From an uncultured Octadecabacter sp. (GTDB lineage: Bacteria > Pseudomonadota > Alphaproteobacteria > Rhodobacterales > Rhodobacteraceae): DNA of 52,854 nt. The position numbers were made by a program, and so were the translations under genes. This document shows positions 1-8,731 of this stretch, one piece after another (positions within the stretch are counted from its first letter, which is position 1; each line of letters begins with the position of its first letter). The notes under the pieces are model-generated. The model searched no databases. It worked only from the letters and a program-made list of their open reading frames with translations, and was not told the DNA's origin. The stretch covers positions 1 to 52,854 of the forward strand of contig CALAGN010000073.1 in NCBI GenBank assembly GCA_937891785.1. The letters are read 5' to 3'.

Positions 1-194
1 CGCGCAACCGAACGGCTGGAAAGTCCCCTCAATCAAGCCCAGCAGCCTGCTAATGCGGGTAAAGTCAGTCCAATTTGCCGGAATTCATTAAATATTAAAA
101 ATTGTAGGTGCGGTTATAGTGAACAAGGCTAGGGTAGGTCCAATTGCCCGACGTTGGCGCGCTATCGTCGGAAAACAAGTCCAAGGAGCACACT

Positions 195-1637
195 GTGCCA
201 CAAGCCCCCAATCGCAACAAAGAACCATCCTTTCGTGAATCCGTTGATATGATGTTCAACAGGGCTGTGGCCCTCATGGATCTTTCGCCCGGATTGGAAG
301 AAAAGATCAGGGTCTGCAATGCGACCTATACCGTGCGTTTCGGCGTGCGCCTGCGGGGAACTATTCATACGTTCACTGGTTATCGGTCCGTTCATTCCGA
401 ACATATGGAACCGGTAAAAGGTGGTATTCGTTATGCGATGGGCGTCAATCAAGACGAGGTCGAGGCGCTGGCGGCGCTGATGACCTATAAGTGCGCCCTT
501 GTCGAAGCACCGTTCGGTGGCGCCAAGGGGGGGCTTCGTATCGACCCGCGTGAATGGGAAGAACATGAGCTGGAACAAATTACCCGCCGCTTTGCTTATG
601 AATTGGCAAAACGTGACCTGATCCACCCCAGCCAGAACGTGCCCGCCCCCGACATGGGAACCGGCGAGCGTGAGATGGCGTGGATCGCTGACCAATACCG
701 TCGCATGAACACAACCGACATCAACGCCGCAGCCTGTGTGACGGGCAAACCGCTGAATGCCGGAGGTATTCAAGGCCGTGTTGAAGCGACGGGGCGGGGT
801 GTGCAATATGCGTTGCAGGAGTTCTTCCGTCACGAAGAAGACAAGAAAGCTGCCGGCCTTGAAGGCAAACTTGAGGGCAAGCGCGTCATTGTGCAGGGCC
901 TTGGCAATGTTGGTTATCACGCTGCCAAATTCCTGCGCGACGAAGACGGCGCTATCATCATCGGCATCATCGAACGCGATGGTGCGCTTTTCGATGAAAA
1001 AGGCCTTGATGTTGAAGCGGTGCACAAATGGATCGCCAGCCACGGCGGTGTCACGGGCTATCCCGATGCCACCTATCACGCCGATGGCGCAGCTACCCTC
1101 GAGGCCGCCTGCGATATCCTTATTCCGGCGGCCCTTGAAGGGGTGATCAATATGTCTAACGCCGACCGGATCAAGGCCCCGCTGATCATCGAAGCGGCGA
1201 ACGGCCCCGTGACTGCGGGCGCCGATGAAATACTGCGCGACAAGGGCTGCGTGATCATTCCCGACCTGTATGCCAACGCGGGCGGTGTCACGGTGTCCTA
1301 TTTCGAATGGGTCAAGAACCTTTCGCATATTCGGTTTGGCCGGATGCAGCGCCGCCAGGAAGAGACGCGCCACCAGCTTGTCGTGGACGAGTTGGAGCGG
1401 CTTGACCGCTATCTTGGCGATGCATGGACCATGACACCCACCTTCAAGGAAAAATACCTCCGTGGCGCAGACGAGCTGGAACTGGTGCGCTCGGGCCTCG
1501 ATGATACGATGCGGATTGCCTACCAGTCGATGCGCGAGGTCTGGCATTCCCGTGAAGATGTGCGTGACTTGCGCACCGCCGCCTATCTTGTGGCAATCGG
1601 CAAGGTAGCCGCCAGCTATCGTGCCAAAGGGCTCTAG
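195..1637 (+). CDS. gdhA: Glutamate dehydrogenase (Glu/Leu/Phe/Val dehydrogenase family)
   Basis: This 480-residue protein should interconvert glutamate with 2-oxoglutarate and ammonia in the cytosol. The family's substrate and catalytic lysines are visible at about residues 75 (PVKGG), 99 (MTYKC) and 111 (GGAKGG). A PAPDMGTGE segment follows, then a Rossmann GLGNVG motif near 235. The GTG at 195 was chosen because AAGGAG lies 6 bases upstream; an in-frame TTG at 144 has no ribosome site and would add 17 unconserved residues. Cofactor preference (NAD or NADP) cannot be read safely. It stands alone before the sarcosine oxidase operon. It could channel amine-derived nitrogen, but that is inference. 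Confidence 0.93.
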   Translation: MPQAPNRNKEPSFRESVDMMFNRAVALMDLSPGLEEKIRVCNATYTVRFGVRLRGTIHTFTGYRSVHSEHMEPVKGGIRYAMGVNQDEVEALAALMTYKCALVEAPFGGAKGGLRIDPREWEEHELEQITRRFAYELAKRDLIHPSQNVPAPDMGTGEREMAWIADQYRRMNTTDINAAACVTGKPLNAGGIQGRVEATGRGVQYALQEFFRHEEDKKAAGLEGKLEGKRVIVQGLGNVGYHAAKFLRDEDGAIIIGIIERDGALFDEKGLDVEAVHKWIASHGGVTGYPDATYHADGAATLEAACDILIPAALEGVINMSNADRIKAPLIIEAANGPVTAGADEILRDKGCVIIPDLYANAGGVTVSYFEWVKNLSHIRFGRMQRRQEETRHQLVVDELERLDRYLGDAWTMTPTFKEKYLRGADELELVRSGLDDTMRIAYQSMREVWHSREDVRDLRTAAYLVAIGKVAASYRAKGL

Positions 1638-1653
1638 CGCGCCTGCGGCGAAC

Positions 1654-1712
1654 GGGGAGGGGCTCTGCCCCCGCCCGGTCGGGCTCCCCCGGGATATTTT
1701 CGGCAAGATGAT
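1654..1712 (+). terminator. GC-rich multi-hairpin terminator-like element after gdhA
   Basis: GGGGAG (1654-1659) can pair with CTCCCC (1684-1689). Two smaller hairpins nest inside: GGGGC-TCT-GCCCC (1659-1671) and GCCCG-GT-CGGGC (1673-1684). GGGATATTTTCGGCAAGATGA follows. There is only a short T run, so termination is likely but not textbook. The tail recurs on the opposite strand after betC (11826-11855), suggesting a family-wide intergenic element. Confidence 0.55.
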
Positions 1713-1819
1713 GTTGGTGCGACATGAGTCGTAGTTAGCGTCTATTTTGTCGAAAATCGGCGTTGCGCTGCTGCGCGGGGTTGATAGGGTCGCGGTGTTG
1801 TTACAATGGGGCCGCTATC

Positions 1820-3073
1820 ATGGGCTATTCCGGATTTCGCGTGATCAAAGAAGGCCTGTTTGGCCAAAAGGGCTGGACGCCGCAATGGCGCGATCCTGAG
1901 CCCAAGGCTGAATATGATGCCGTGATCATCGGCGGCGGTGGGCACGGGTTGTCCACGGCCTACTATCTGGCCAAAGAGCACGGGATGACCAATATTGCCG
2001 TGCTGGAAAAAGGCTATATCGGGGGCGGCAATGTGGGTCGCAACACGACCATCGTGCGCGCTAACTATTTCCTGCAGGGCAATTCGGAGTTCTACAGCCA
2101 CTCCCTGAAATTGTGGGAGGGTCTGTCGCAAGACCTGAACTACAACGTCATGCATTCCCAGCGCGGGTTGATTAATCTGTTTCATAGTGACGGGCAGCGC
2201 GATGCCTTTGTGCGGCGTGGAAATGCGATGATTAACCAAGGCGACGACGCGGTGCTGCTGGATCGTGAAGGTGTGCGCAAGCACCTGCCTTATCTTGATT
2301 TCGACAACGTCCGTTTTCCGATCTATGGCGGTTTGCTGCATCCGCGAGGTGGTACGGCGCGTCATGATGCGGTGGCGTGGGGTTATGCGCGCGGGGCGGA
2401 CCAGCGCGGCGTTGACTTGCTTCAGAACTGTGAAGTGACTGGAATTGATATCGAAAACGGTGTGGTCAAAGGCGTCCAGACCACCCGCGGGGCGATCCGC
2501 GCCAAGAAAGTTGGCATCGTCGTGGCAGGGCGTTCTGGGCAGGTTGCGGCGATGGCGGGGATGCGCTTGCCGATTGAAAGCCACGTCTTGCAGGCATTCG
2601 TGACCGAGGGGTTAAAGCCGATCATCGACCATGTGGTCAGCTTTGGAATGGGCCACTTTTATATCAGCCAGTCCGACAAGGGCGGCCTCGTGTTTGGCGG
2701 CGATCTTGATTTTTATTCGTCCTACGCGCAGCGCGGCAATCTTCCGATGAAAGAACACGTCATGGACGCCGCGATGACCCTGATGCCGATGATAGGCAAG
2801 GCGCGCGTGCTGCGGTCCTGGGGCGGGATCATGGATATGACGCCCGATGGGTCACCCATCATCGATAAGACGGACACCGATGGTTTGTTCATCGATTGCG
2901 GCTGGTGTTATGGCGGGTTCAAGGCTGTGCCTGGGTCTGGTTTCAGCTTTGCCCACCTGATGGCGACGGGCAATCACCACGCCCCCGCCGCCCGTTTCCG
3001 GCTTGACCGCTTTCGCACCGGGGCCGGGTTGATGGATGAAGAGGGCACCGGCTCTCAGCATAATTTACACTAG
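1820..3073 (+). CDS. soxB: Sarcosine oxidase beta subunit
   Basis: This is the beta subunit of heterotetrameric sarcosine oxidase. It is the flavoprotein subunit that oxidatively demethylates sarcosine to glycine. The 417-residue product has an FAD-binding GGGGHGLSTAYYLA motif near residue 38. TARHDAVAWGYAR follows around 179-191, where family members carry a covalently bound flavin on the His (His182 here). The ATG at 1820 gives the family's usual N-terminus (MGYSGFRV); an in-frame start at 1763 would add 19 atypical residues. It heads the soxBDAG cluster, 12 bases before soxD. Confidence 0.95.
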   Translation: MGYSGFRVIKEGLFGQKGWTPQWRDPEPKAEYDAVIIGGGGHGLSTAYYLAKEHGMTNIAVLEKGYIGGGNVGRNTTIVRANYFLQGNSEFYSHSLKLWEGLSQDLNYNVMHSQRGLINLFHSDGQRDAFVRRGNAMINQGDDAVLLDREGVRKHLPYLDFDNVRFPIYGGLLHPRGGTARHDAVAWGYARGADQRGVDLLQNCEVTGIDIENGVVKGVQTTRGAIRAKKVGIVVAGRSGQVAAMAGMRLPIESHVLQAFVTEGLKPIIDHVVSFGMGHFYISQSDKGGLVFGGDLDFYSSYAQRGNLPMKEHVMDAAMTLMPMIGKARVLRSWGGIMDMTPDGSPIIDKTDTDGLFIDCGWCYGGFKAVPGSGFSFAHLMATGNHHAPAARFRLDRFRTGAGLMDEEGTGSQHNLH

Positions 3074-3085
3074 GAGCTACGTTCG

Positions 3086-3346
3086 ATGCGCATCACATGC
3101 CCCAATTGTGGCGAACGCGACCGCCGTGAATTTACCTATCAAGGCGATGCACTGGCGCTTGATCGTCCTGCGCGGAATGCGGGCGCGCATGCATGGGACG
3201 ACTATTTGCATAACCGCGAAAACCCCGCCGGTGATACCCGCGATCTTTGGTATCACGACGCCTGTGCGACATGGGCCGTGGTCAAGCGCAATACCGTGAC
3301 CCATGCTGTCCATTCCAGCATCGCAGCCACAAAGGTTAAACGATGA
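3086..3346 (+). CDS. soxD: Sarcosine oxidase delta subunit (zinc-binding)
   Basis: The 86-residue small subunit of heterotetrameric sarcosine oxidase binds zinc and helps hold the complex together. CPNC at residues 5-8 supplies two ligands. The second pair appears as His57 and Cys60 in WYHDAC. Family members I recall usually have HxxxC there, so this copy seems one residue shorter. The middle segment (WDDYLHNRENPAG) is typical of the family. Its stop overlaps the soxA start by four bases (ATGA), so translation of the two is probably coupled. Confidence 0.92.
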   Translation: MRITCPNCGERDRREFTYQGDALALDRPARNAGAHAWDDYLHNRENPAGDTRDLWYHDACATWAVVKRNTVTHAVHSSIAATKVKR

Positions 3347-6273
3347 GAATTCACGGCAAGGGCATTTACGGTAACGCGGCCTCTGTCCCGTTCTCGTTTG
3401 ACGGGCAAAGTTATGCTGGCCGCGATGGCGATACGCTGGCGGCTGCACTTTTGGCAAACGATGTGCGCCTCGTGGCGCGGTCGTTCAAATATCACCGGCC
3501 GCGCGGGATTTTAACCGCCGGATCAGAAGAGCCCAACGCGTTGGTGACCATTGGCACGGGCGCGCAGGCTGACCCGAACCAACGCGCCACAACGCAAGAG
3601 ATTTTCGCCGGTTTAAGTGCGCAAAGCCAGAACCGCTGGCCGTCGCTGCGCATGGATGCGATGGGCGTGAACGATCTGATCTCGCCGTTTCTGGGGGCAG
3701 GGTTCTATTACAAGACCTTCATGTGGCCGCGCGCGTTTTGGGAGCGTGTTTACGAACCGATCATTCGCCACGCAGCTGGCCTTGGCGCATTGAGCGGGGC
3801 ACATAACGACGACACATATGAAAAGGCCTTTGCGTTTTGCGATCTGCTCGTGATTGGCGCGGGGCCTGCTGGTTTGATGGCGGCCCTGACGGCGGCGCGT
3901 GCAGGCGCGAATGTGATTTTGGCCGACGAGGACGCACGCATGGGCGGGCGATTGCTGGCCGAAACGCATCAGGTTGACGGGGTCGCGGGGCACGTTTGGG
4001 TGGATCAGATCTTGGATGAATTGCGCGGTATGGACAACGTCCGGCTGATGACGCGCACGACCATCACCGGCGCCTATGATCAAGGCACCTATGGCGCTTT
4101 GGAGCGGGTTGGCCACCACTGCCCCCGCGCGGATGGACTGCCGCGCGAGTGTTTCTGGAGGATCGTCGCGAAACGCACTGTGCTGTGTGGCGGTGCCTTG
4201 GAGCGCCCTATTGCGTTTCCCAATAATGACCGCCCTGGAATTATGACGGCAGGGGCCGTGCGCGCCTATCTGAACCGCTGGGGTGTTGCGCCGGGACAGG
4301 CCGTGACGGTTTTTGCCAATAACGACGATGCGCACCGCACAGCGTTAGATATGATCGATGTGGGGGTCACCGTAGCTGGCGTGATCGACAGCCGCGATGA
4401 TGCGCGCGCTTTGGGTGATTACCCACTGTTCACCGGTGCGCTGGTTACGGCCACGCGTGGTCGCCTAGGGCTGGAGCAGATCACGGTCACCCATAATGGC
4501 GGCACCGACAAGATTGCGACCGATTGCCTGGCGATGTCGGGTGGCTGGAACCCATCGGTGCATCTGACATGCCATATGAACGGGCGGCCAACGTGGCGGA
4601 GCGATATTGCGTCGTTTGTGCCCACGCCCGATAGCGTGCCGGGAATGACAGTGGCGGGGGCCGCCAACGGGCACTTTTCGACAGCGGCTTGTTTGGCTGA
4701 TGGGGCTGCAGTTGCCGTAGCGGCGCTGGACGCGTTGAAAATTAAGGCGAAACCAGCCGCGTCGCCGCAGGCCGAAGACACAGCCTATCGCATGACGCCG
4801 CTTTGGTTTGTCGAAGGCAAGGGCCGCAAGTGGCTCGATTTTCAGAACGACGTGCATGTAAAAGACATCCGGCTGGCAGCGCAGGAAAACTTTCGCAGCG
4901 TCGAGCATATGAAGCGCTATACAACCCAAGGGATGGCGACCGATCAGGGCAAGAATTCGAACGTTGCCGCACTGGCCGTTCTGGCCGATGCCACAGGGCG
5001 TGGCATTCCCGAAACCGGCACGACGACGTTCCGCCCACCCTATGTGCCAGTCGCGATTGCGGCGATGGGCGCGGGATCGCAGGGCGTGGGCTTTGCGCCG
5101 CAACGGTTCACTACATCGCATAATGCCAGCGTCGAACGTGGCGCGCCGATGATCGAAGCGGGCTTGTGGTATCGCCCTTCATTTTATCCCGCAAACGGTG
5201 AAACAACTTGGCGGCAGTCCTGTGATCGCGAAGTGAACGCCGTGCGCAATGCGGTCGGGATCTGCGATGTCAGCACGCTCGGCAAGATCGACATTCAGGG
5301 TCCGGACGCCGCCGCATTACTTGATTTCGTATACTGCAATACGTTTTCTAGCCTCAAGGTCGGGCGGGTGCGTTACGGGTTGATGCTGCGTGAAGACGGG
5401 CAGGTCATGGATGATGGCACGACCGCGCGCTTGGGTGAAAATCACTATGTGATGACGACAACCACGGCGGCGGCGGGGCTTGTAATGCGTCACTTGGATT
5501 TTGTGGCGCAGGTCTTGCGTCCCGATCTGGACGTGCAGTGCATTTCCGTGACCGAACAATGGGCGCAGTTTGCCGTGGCGGGGCCAAAATCGCGTGAACT
5601 GTTGAACGATCTATTGGATAGGAAAATCGACAATGAAAGCTGGCCGTTCATGGCTTGTGGCGAGATGGGCGTCGCTGGCGTGTCGGGGCGCTTGTTCCGT
5701 ATCTCGTTCAGCGGTGAACATGCCTACGAAGTCGCTGTGCCTGCCCGCCATGGCGCTGCACTTTATGATCTGCTGGTTGAACGCGCCCAAAGCATGGGCG
5801 GGTGTGCCTATGGCATGGAGGCGCTGAACGTGCTGCGGATCGAAAAGGGCCATATCACCCATTCCGAAATTCACGGGCGCACGACCGCGTTTGATATCGG
5901 CTTTGGCCGGATGGTGAGCCAGAAAAAAGACTGCATCGGCAATGCGGCCTCGCAACGTGACGGACTGCTGGATGAGGACCGCGAACAGCTTGTGGGACTT
6001 AAACCGGCGGGCGCCGTAAAACAGATCACCGCTGGGGCGCATTTGTTTGCCCAAGGGGTCGAACCTGTGCGCAGCAACGATCAGGGCTATGTCACCAGCG
6101 TCGGGTTTTCGCCGACGTTGGGTGCCATGTTGGGCCTTGGGTTCTTGCAAAACGGGCGTGCGCGCCACGGCGAGGTGATCACGATGGTCGATCATCTGCG
6201 CGGTGTGACAACGCAATGCGAGGTTTGCGATCCGGTGTTTGTTGATCCGACAGGAGGGCGCTTGCGTGGATAA
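3343..6273 (+). CDS. soxA: Sarcosine oxidase alpha subunit
   Basis: The 976-residue large subunit carries the NAD/FAD site and the folate site where the methyl carbon becomes 5,10-methylene-tetrahydrofolate. An N-terminal ferredoxin-like [2Fe-2S]-type fold (residues 1-100, with RSFKYHRPRG) comes first. A dinucleotide-binding motif VIGAGPAGLMAAL lies near 170. From about 610 to the end is a GcvT-like aminomethyltransferase domain (CDVSTLGKIDIQG, later YGMEALNVLRIEKGH). The length is usual for the family. It starts inside the soxD stop and ends 8 bases after the soxG start. Confidence 0.95.
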   Translation: MRIHGKGIYGNAASVPFSFDGQSYAGRDGDTLAAALLANDVRLVARSFKYHRPRGILTAGSEEPNALVTIGTGAQADPNQRATTQEIFAGLSAQSQNRWPSLRMDAMGVNDLISPFLGAGFYYKTFMWPRAFWERVYEPIIRHAAGLGALSGAHNDDTYEKAFAFCDLLVIGAGPAGLMAALTAARAGANVILADEDARMGGRLLAETHQVDGVAGHVWVDQILDELRGMDNVRLMTRTTITGAYDQGTYGALERVGHHCPRADGLPRECFWRIVAKRTVLCGGALERPIAFPNNDRPGIMTAGAVRAYLNRWGVAPGQAVTVFANNDDAHRTALDMIDVGVTVAGVIDSRDDARALGDYPLFTGALVTATRGRLGLEQITVTHNGGTDKIATDCLAMSGGWNPSVHLTCHMNGRPTWRSDIASFVPTPDSVPGMTVAGAANGHFSTAACLADGAAVAVAALDALKIKAKPAASPQAEDTAYRMTPLWFVEGKGRKWLDFQNDVHVKDIRLAAQENFRSVEHMKRYTTQGMATDQGKNSNVAALAVLADATGRGIPETGTTTFRPPYVPVAIAAMGAGSQGVGFAPQRFTTSHNASVERGAPMIEAGLWYRPSFYPANGETTWRQSCDREVNAVRNAVGICDVSTLGKIDIQGPDAAALLDFVYCNTFSSLKVGRVRYGLMLREDGQVMDDGTTARLGENHYVMTTTTAAAGLVMRHLDFVAQVLRPDLDVQCISVTEQWAQFAVAGPKSRELLNDLLDRKIDNESWPFMACGEMGVAGVSGRLFRISFSGEHAYEVAVPARHGAALYDLLVERAQSMGGCAYGMEALNVLRIEKGHITHSEIHGRTTAFDIGFGRMVSQKKDCIGNAASQRDGLLDEDREQLVGLKPAGAVKQITAGAHLFAQGVEPVRSNDQGYVTSVGFSPTLGAMLGLGFLQNGRARHGEVITMVDHLRGVTTQCEVCDPVFVDPTGGRLRG

Positions 6274-6805
6274 TCTGATTGCAACAACGCCCTGTGCGGG
6301 CCTTTTACCGATCACCATCGGTGCGCTGATCCTGACCGAGGTAGAGGCCGGCGTCATCACATCGGTTGCGCCGCATGCGGGGCAAGACAAGTCAGTGTCG
6401 GCGGTGGTTAAATCCGCCATCGGTATCGCATTGCCCGCCGCCAATCGCACAACATCCAAGGGCAGCGCGCGCGCGATGTGGTTTGGTAATAGCGTGGCGT
6501 TTGTGATGGGCGTGGCATTGCCCGACGTTGCGGGCGCAGCGCTTACCGATCAATCAGATGCTTGGGCGATTGTGCAGCTAAACGGGGCTGGGGCCGAGGA
6601 TGTCTTGGCCCGATTGGTTCCCGTCGATCTGCGCGCCGCGCATTTCAAAAAGGGCCACACCGCCCGCACGATGCTGTCGCATATGACCGCTAGCGTGACA
6701 CGCGTCGGGCCGCAAACGTTTGAAATAATGGTCATGCGGTCCATGGCGAAAACGCTGGTGCATGACCTGAGCGTGGCGATGACCAGCGTCAGCGCTCGGG
6801 GCTAG
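6266..6805 (+). CDS. soxG: Sarcosine oxidase gamma subunit
   Basis: The 179-residue gamma subunit completes the heterotetramer. The GTG at 6266 was chosen because AGGAGG sits at 6252-6257, eight bases upstream, inside the soxA coding sequence. The frame overlaps soxA by 8 bases, so reinitiation is likely. Sequence conservation in this subunit is weak; the call rests on position, length and segments such as WAIVQLNGAGAEDVLARL and FEIMVMRS. Its TAG stop overlaps the stop of choV, read on the opposite strand, in a shared CTAG. Confidence 0.88.
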   Translation: MDNLIATTPCAGLLPITIGALILTEVEAGVITSVAPHAGQDKSVSAVVKSAIGIALPAANRTTSKGSARAMWFGNSVAFVMGVALPDVAGAALTDQSDAWAIVQLNGAGAEDVLARLVPVDLRAAHFKKGHTARTMLSHMTASVTRVGPQTFEIMVMRSMAKTLVHDLSVAMTSVSARG

Positions 6806-7818
6806 TCTCGGGCGCGCGCGATCCTTGCCAAAACACTTGCGTGGGTGATCTTGCCGATGGGATTCCCGCCTTCTGTAACGCAAATATCGCCGGCATCCCC
6901 AAGCATCGCGATGATGTCGCGCACTGTCGTTTCGGCTTCCACCACAGGTCCTTTACTGTTGCCATCAATCATCACGTCACGGGCGCAAAGCACCCCAAGC
7001 GGGTTCATATTTGAAACGAATTCAGCCACATAGCCGTTAGCTGGCGCCGAGAATATCTCGCGAGGGGTGCCGACCTGCACGATTCGCCCGCCTTCCATGA
7101 TGGCGATGCGATTGCCGATTTTGAACGCTTCGTCCAAATCATGGCTCACGAAAACAATCGTGCGGCCCAATTTCGATTGAAGGTCCAGAAGTTCGTCCTG
7201 CAGCCGTGTGCGGATCAACGGATCAAGCGCGCTAAACGGCTCGTCCATCAGCAGGATCGGCGCATCGGTGGCAAAAGCGCGGGCAAGCCCGACGCGCTGT
7301 TGCATCCCGCCCGACAGCTCGCCGACCAGCGCATCCCCGCGATCCGACAATCCAACAAGTGCAAGCTGGCCTTCAACTACTTTGCGGCGTTCCGCCTTGT
7401 CCATCCCGTCCAGTTCAAGGCCAAGCCCGACATTGTCTCGTACCGTGCGCCACGGCAGTAGGCCGAACGCCTGAAACACCATCGACACACATTTGCGGCG
7501 CAAATAGCGCAGATCAGCGGGCGAGGCACTGCCTACTTCGGCGCTCCAATCGCCAGCGCGCACGGTCACGCTTCCGCGGATCACAGGGTTCAGCCCGTTC
7601 ACAGCGCGTAGCAACGTGGATTTACCAGACCCGGACAGGCCCATCAGGACCAAGATCTCGCCCTCTTCGACGGTCAGTGAACAGTTATGCACGCCCAAAA
7701 CCTGTCCGCAGGCGGTTTGAATGTCAGGGCGGTCCTGGCCTTCATCCATCAAAGGCAGCGCGCGTTCGGGATGATCACCAAATACGATCGACACGTTATT
7801 AAATTCTAAAGCGCTCAT
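6802..7818 (-). CDS. choV: Choline ABC transporter ATP-binding protein
   Basis: The 338-residue ATPase of the quaternary-amine uptake system shows Walker A GLSGSGKST (60-68), signature LSGGM (168-172) and Walker B ILLMDEP (188-194). A long insert precedes the P-loop (residues 20-40), as in the ChoV/ProV class. The C-terminal region from about 275 resembles a single CBS-like regulatory domain. Its start overlaps the choW stop by four bases (ATGA). Specificity for choline rather than betaine is inferred from ChoX and the neighbouring bet genes. Confidence 0.9.
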   Translation of the reverse strand: MSALEFNNVSIVFGDHPERALPLMDEGQDRPDIQTACGQVLGVHNCSLTVEEGEILVLMGLSGSGKSTLLRAVNGLNPVIRGSVTVRAGDWSAEVGSASPADLRYLRRKCVSMVFQAFGLLPWRTVRDNVGLGLELDGMDKAERRKVVEGQLALVGLSDRGDALVGELSGGMQQRVGLARAFATDAPILLMDEPFSALDPLIRTRLQDELLDLQSKLGRTIVFVSHDLDEAFKIGNRIAIMEGGRIVQVGTPREIFSAPANGYVAEFVSNMNPLGVLCARDVMIDGNSKGPVVEAETTVRDIIAMLGDAGDICVTEGGNPIGKITHASVLARIARARD

Positions 7819-8618
7819 TTGCCGCTCACCCGTAGCATCCTGTCCAGCATGATTGCGACGACGACGATCACAAGGCCCGATTCAAACCCTTTGGCCGTGT
7901 TCACCGTGTTCAAGGCGCGCACTACCGGCACGCCCAAACCGTCCGCGCCCACAAGGGCGGCAATCACGACCATCGACAGGGACAACATAATCGTCTGGTT
8001 CAATCCGGCCATGATCTGGGGCAGGGCGCTGGGCAGTTCGACTTTCCACAATGTCTGCTGGCCGGTTGCGCCAAACGCCTGCGCGGCCTCTAACAATGGC
8101 GTCGGTGTGCTGCTGACACCCAAGTGGGTCAGGCGGATCGGCGCAGGCAGAACAAAAATCACCGTTGCGATCAAGCCTGGCACCATGCCGATGCCAAAAA
8201 ATACAATCGCGGGGATCAGATAAACAAAGGTCGGCAGCGTTTGCATCAGGTCAAGAACGGGCCGCATCCACGCATATAAGCGCGGGCGGTGAGCAACAGC
8301 GATACCGATCGGCACGCCAATCGCCATGCATACCACACAAGCCGAGAGCACAAGTGTGAGGCTTTCGGTGGTTTCTTCCCAGTAGTCTTGATTCAGGATG
8401 AACAGGAACCCGAGGGCGATCACCATGCAGGTTTTCCAGTTGCGCTGAAGAATCCATGTGCCAGCGACGAAAAATGCAATCACGACTAAGGGATGCGGCG
8501 TCTGCAAGACCCAAAGAAAGGCATCGATCATCGCCTCTAGGGCAACTGCAATAGCGTCGAAAGCGCCTTGAAATGTGACTTCGAGCCAGTCAAATACGCC
8601 CTCGGCGACCTTCCCCAC
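7815..8618 (-). CDS. choW: Choline ABC transporter permease
   Basis: This inner-membrane permease has several hydrophobic segments and a BPD-transp-1 domain, including the coupling-loop region LEAAQAFGATGQQTLWKVELP near residues 175-195. The coordinates given use the only canonical start, GTG at 8618, which has no ribosome site and yields 267 residues. The frame stays open for 14 more codons, encoding INWLTDNKIPVGK, which matches the start of ChoW proteins I know. There is no ATG, GTG or TTG in that stretch. An ATC at 8646-8648 with AAGGGG eight bases upstream is a plausible true start (277 residues). Confidence 0.88.
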   Translation of the reverse strand: MGKVAEGVFDWLEVTFQGAFDAIAVALEAMIDAFLWVLQTPHPLVVIAFFVAGTWILQRNWKTCMVIALGFLFILNQDYWEETTESLTLVLSACVVCMAIGVPIGIAVAHRPRLYAWMRPVLDLMQTLPTFVYLIPAIVFFGIGMVPGLIATVIFVLPAPIRLTHLGVSSTPTPLLEAAQAFGATGQQTLWKVELPSALPQIMAGLNQTIMLSLSMVVIAALVGADGLGVPVVRALNTVNTAKGFESGLVIVVVAIMLDRMLRVSGK

Positions 8619-8690
8619 AGGGATTTTGTTGTCGGTTAACCAGTTGATTTCACCAGCCCCTTATCATGCCGTCAGGAATTATTGCTTTGA

Positions 8691-8724
8691 TAGAAAATAG
8701 GGGCTGCATCAGCGACGCAACCCC
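8691..8724 (-). terminator. Attenuator-like hairpin between choX and choW
   Basis: Read leftward, GGGGTTGC (8724-8717) pairs with GCAGCCCC (8707-8700) across a 9-base loop, with one G-U pair. TATTTTCTATC follows. It starts 8 bases after the choX stop. Partial termination here would give more binding protein than permease, a common arrangement in ABC uptake operons. Confidence 0.5.
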
Positions 8725-8731
8725 AAATTGC

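Noticed and set aside
162-1706. Long open frame antisense to gdhA
   Set aside because: A shadow of GC-rich codon structure. It lacks a ribosome site and recognisable domains, while the sense frame has full family motifs. The same reasoning removes the long antisense frames over soxA, lolC, betA and parE.
1744-1757. ATTTT-GTCG-AAAAT palindrome upstream of soxB as an operator
   Set aside because: Short, AT-only arms and no match to a known regulator; could be chance. Left unannotated.
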